Origin: an uncultured Lachnospiraceae bacterium
Lineage (GTDB): Bacteria > Bacillota > Clostridia > Lachnospirales > Lachnospiraceae
Direction: 5' to 3'
Assembly (NCBI GenBank): GCA_910579225.1
Contig: CAJTTI010000019.1
Coordinates: 49,833 to 63,795, forward strand
Length of the DNA stretch: 13,963 nt
Position numbers and translations under genes: made by a program. Under the pieces are notes generated by a model. That model ran no database searches, had not been told where the DNA came from, and saw only the letters and a program-made list of their open reading frames with translations. Numbering within the stretch: the first letter of the stretch is position 1; each line of letters opens with the position of its first letter. This document shows positions 13,368-13,963 of this stretch, piece by piece.

Positions 13368-13826
13368 TTACAATTTTTTTACCACCGTAAGCTTCCCCAC
13401 AGAAGCCATAGGCATCTCTGACAGCATATCCTGGTACATTTCTTCTAAAGTTTTCACCGGCCTCCATCCCAGCTTCATCAATTTCGCCCCTGACAGCCGA
13501 AGTCCTGTAGGCGCAGCATATCCGCGGGAATTCTCCGGCAGAATCTCATACCGCACCTTAATTCTGCCGCCTGCAACCCTGGCTGCCGCCAGTTCCGCCA
13601 TCTCACGAACTGTCATAGTATTGGCTTCATTGACTACATTATAAGCCTCTCCGTTCTCTCCATGTTCCAGAATCATCAGCACACCGCTGACGACATCATC
13701 AATAGAACAGTAATTTCCCACAGACAGGCCCTCCGTGTGAAGAACGATGTCTGTATCAGACCTTACAGCTTTTGCAATCTGGGCAAAATTCTGTTGTCTG
13801 AGGACAAACCCCCTTCCGAATATAAC
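13368..13826 (-). pseudogene. C-terminal remnant of an NAD-dependent sugar epimerase/dehydratase
   Basis: The open frame from 13826 to the TAA at 13368 (152 residues) aligns by eye with the C-terminal half of extended short-chain sugar-nucleotide epimerases/dehydratases. It starts at FGRGF, the usual FGxG point in the middle of the protein, then shows QNFAQIAKAVRSDTDIVLHT, NYCSIDDVVSGVLMIL, GEAYNVVNE, MTVREMAEL and the C-terminal LGWRPVKTLEEM. The whole Rossmann half with the GxxGxxG NAD site and the YxxxK catalytic pair is missing. In-frame TAG (13827-13829) and TGA (13842-13844) lie just upstream and no recognisable epimerase sequence precedes them. A GTG at 13721 could begin a 117-residue product, but it lacks cofactor-binding residues. 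A decayed, 5'-deleted gene is the best reading. It has no visible terminator before the rimP promoter. Confidence 0.75.
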
Positions 13827-13889
13827 CTAAAGGTACACTTTTCAGTACTCTTTTATCTCATCCGCTAAAAATATTTGAAATTATAAAAT

Positions 13890-13929
13890 GCCAAAATCCC
13901 AAAATCCTTCCATATCAAAGGATTCTGGC
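13890..13929 (-). terminator. Terminator-like hairpin at the edge of the window
   Basis: On the minus strand GCCAGAATCC (13920-13929) can pair with GGATTTTGGC (13890-13899) over 10 bp including one G-U, with an inner alternative stem AATCCTT/AAGGATT. It is followed by ATTTTATAATTT. On the plus strand the G-U becomes an A-C mismatch, so the minus strand is favoured. It probably ends transcription of a gene beyond the right edge of the window. The remaining sequence, 13930-13963, is A/T-rich with no visible gene. Confidence 0.5.
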
Positions 13930-13963
13930 GTTTATTAATTTTTATTACAATAAAACAAAACCG

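Overview
The window looks like chromosomal DNA from a Gram-positive anaerobe of the Clostridia, most likely the Lachnospiraceae (a Blautia/Mediterraneibacter/Dorea-like gut bacterium). This placement rests on gene order (nrnA between rbfA and truB), strong AGGAGG-type ribosome binding sites, moderate GC, an IF-2 with a long RG-rich N-terminus, and the DUF5685 and DUF6106 family proteins. The genus is inferred, not proven. Every supported gene lies on the minus strand, so transcription runs from high to low coordinates. No tRNA, rRNA, CRISPR array or insertion sequence was seen.

At about 13.9-13.37 kb there is a terminator-like hairpin and a 5'-truncated sugar-nucleotide epimerase remnant. A good extended -10 promoter (13264-13291) and a structured leader of about 130 nt then start the main block, the conserved transcription/translation operon rimP-nusA-rnpM(ylxR)-ylxQ-infB-rbfA-nrnA-truB-ribF (13125 down to 4699). 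Most genes overlap or are separated by a few bases. Several use TTG or GTG starts chosen by clear Shine-Dalgarno sites. The products act in 30S maturation (RimP, RbfA), transcription elongation and termination (NusA), RNase P modulation (RnpM), K-turn RNA binding (YlxQ), initiation (IF-2), nanoRNA/pAp turnover (NrnA), tRNA psi55 formation (TruB) and FMN/FAD synthesis (RibF). IF-2 has a long basic repeat-containing N-terminus and NusA has a strongly acidic tail.

After a modest terminator hairpin (4632-4654) comes a two-gene unit: a Na+/phosphate cotransporter-family protein with a PhoU-like tail, and a small DUF6106-type membrane protein. It ends at a clear rho-independent terminator (2378-2416).

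From a promoter with a perfect TATAAT (2309-2336) runs a tight three-gene cluster: a two-TM zinc-ribbon protein, a DUF5685 protein and a J-domain/TPR-like protein with a cysteine-rich C-terminus. This is the least understood part of the window and the best candidate for an undescribed system. DUF5685 carries aspartate motifs reminiscent of squalene/phytoene synthases, and all three proteins have CxxC-type or clustered cysteines. A final gene, cut by the window edge (1-147), has its own extended -10 promoter and encodes a secreted, Ala/Gln/Glu-rich protein.
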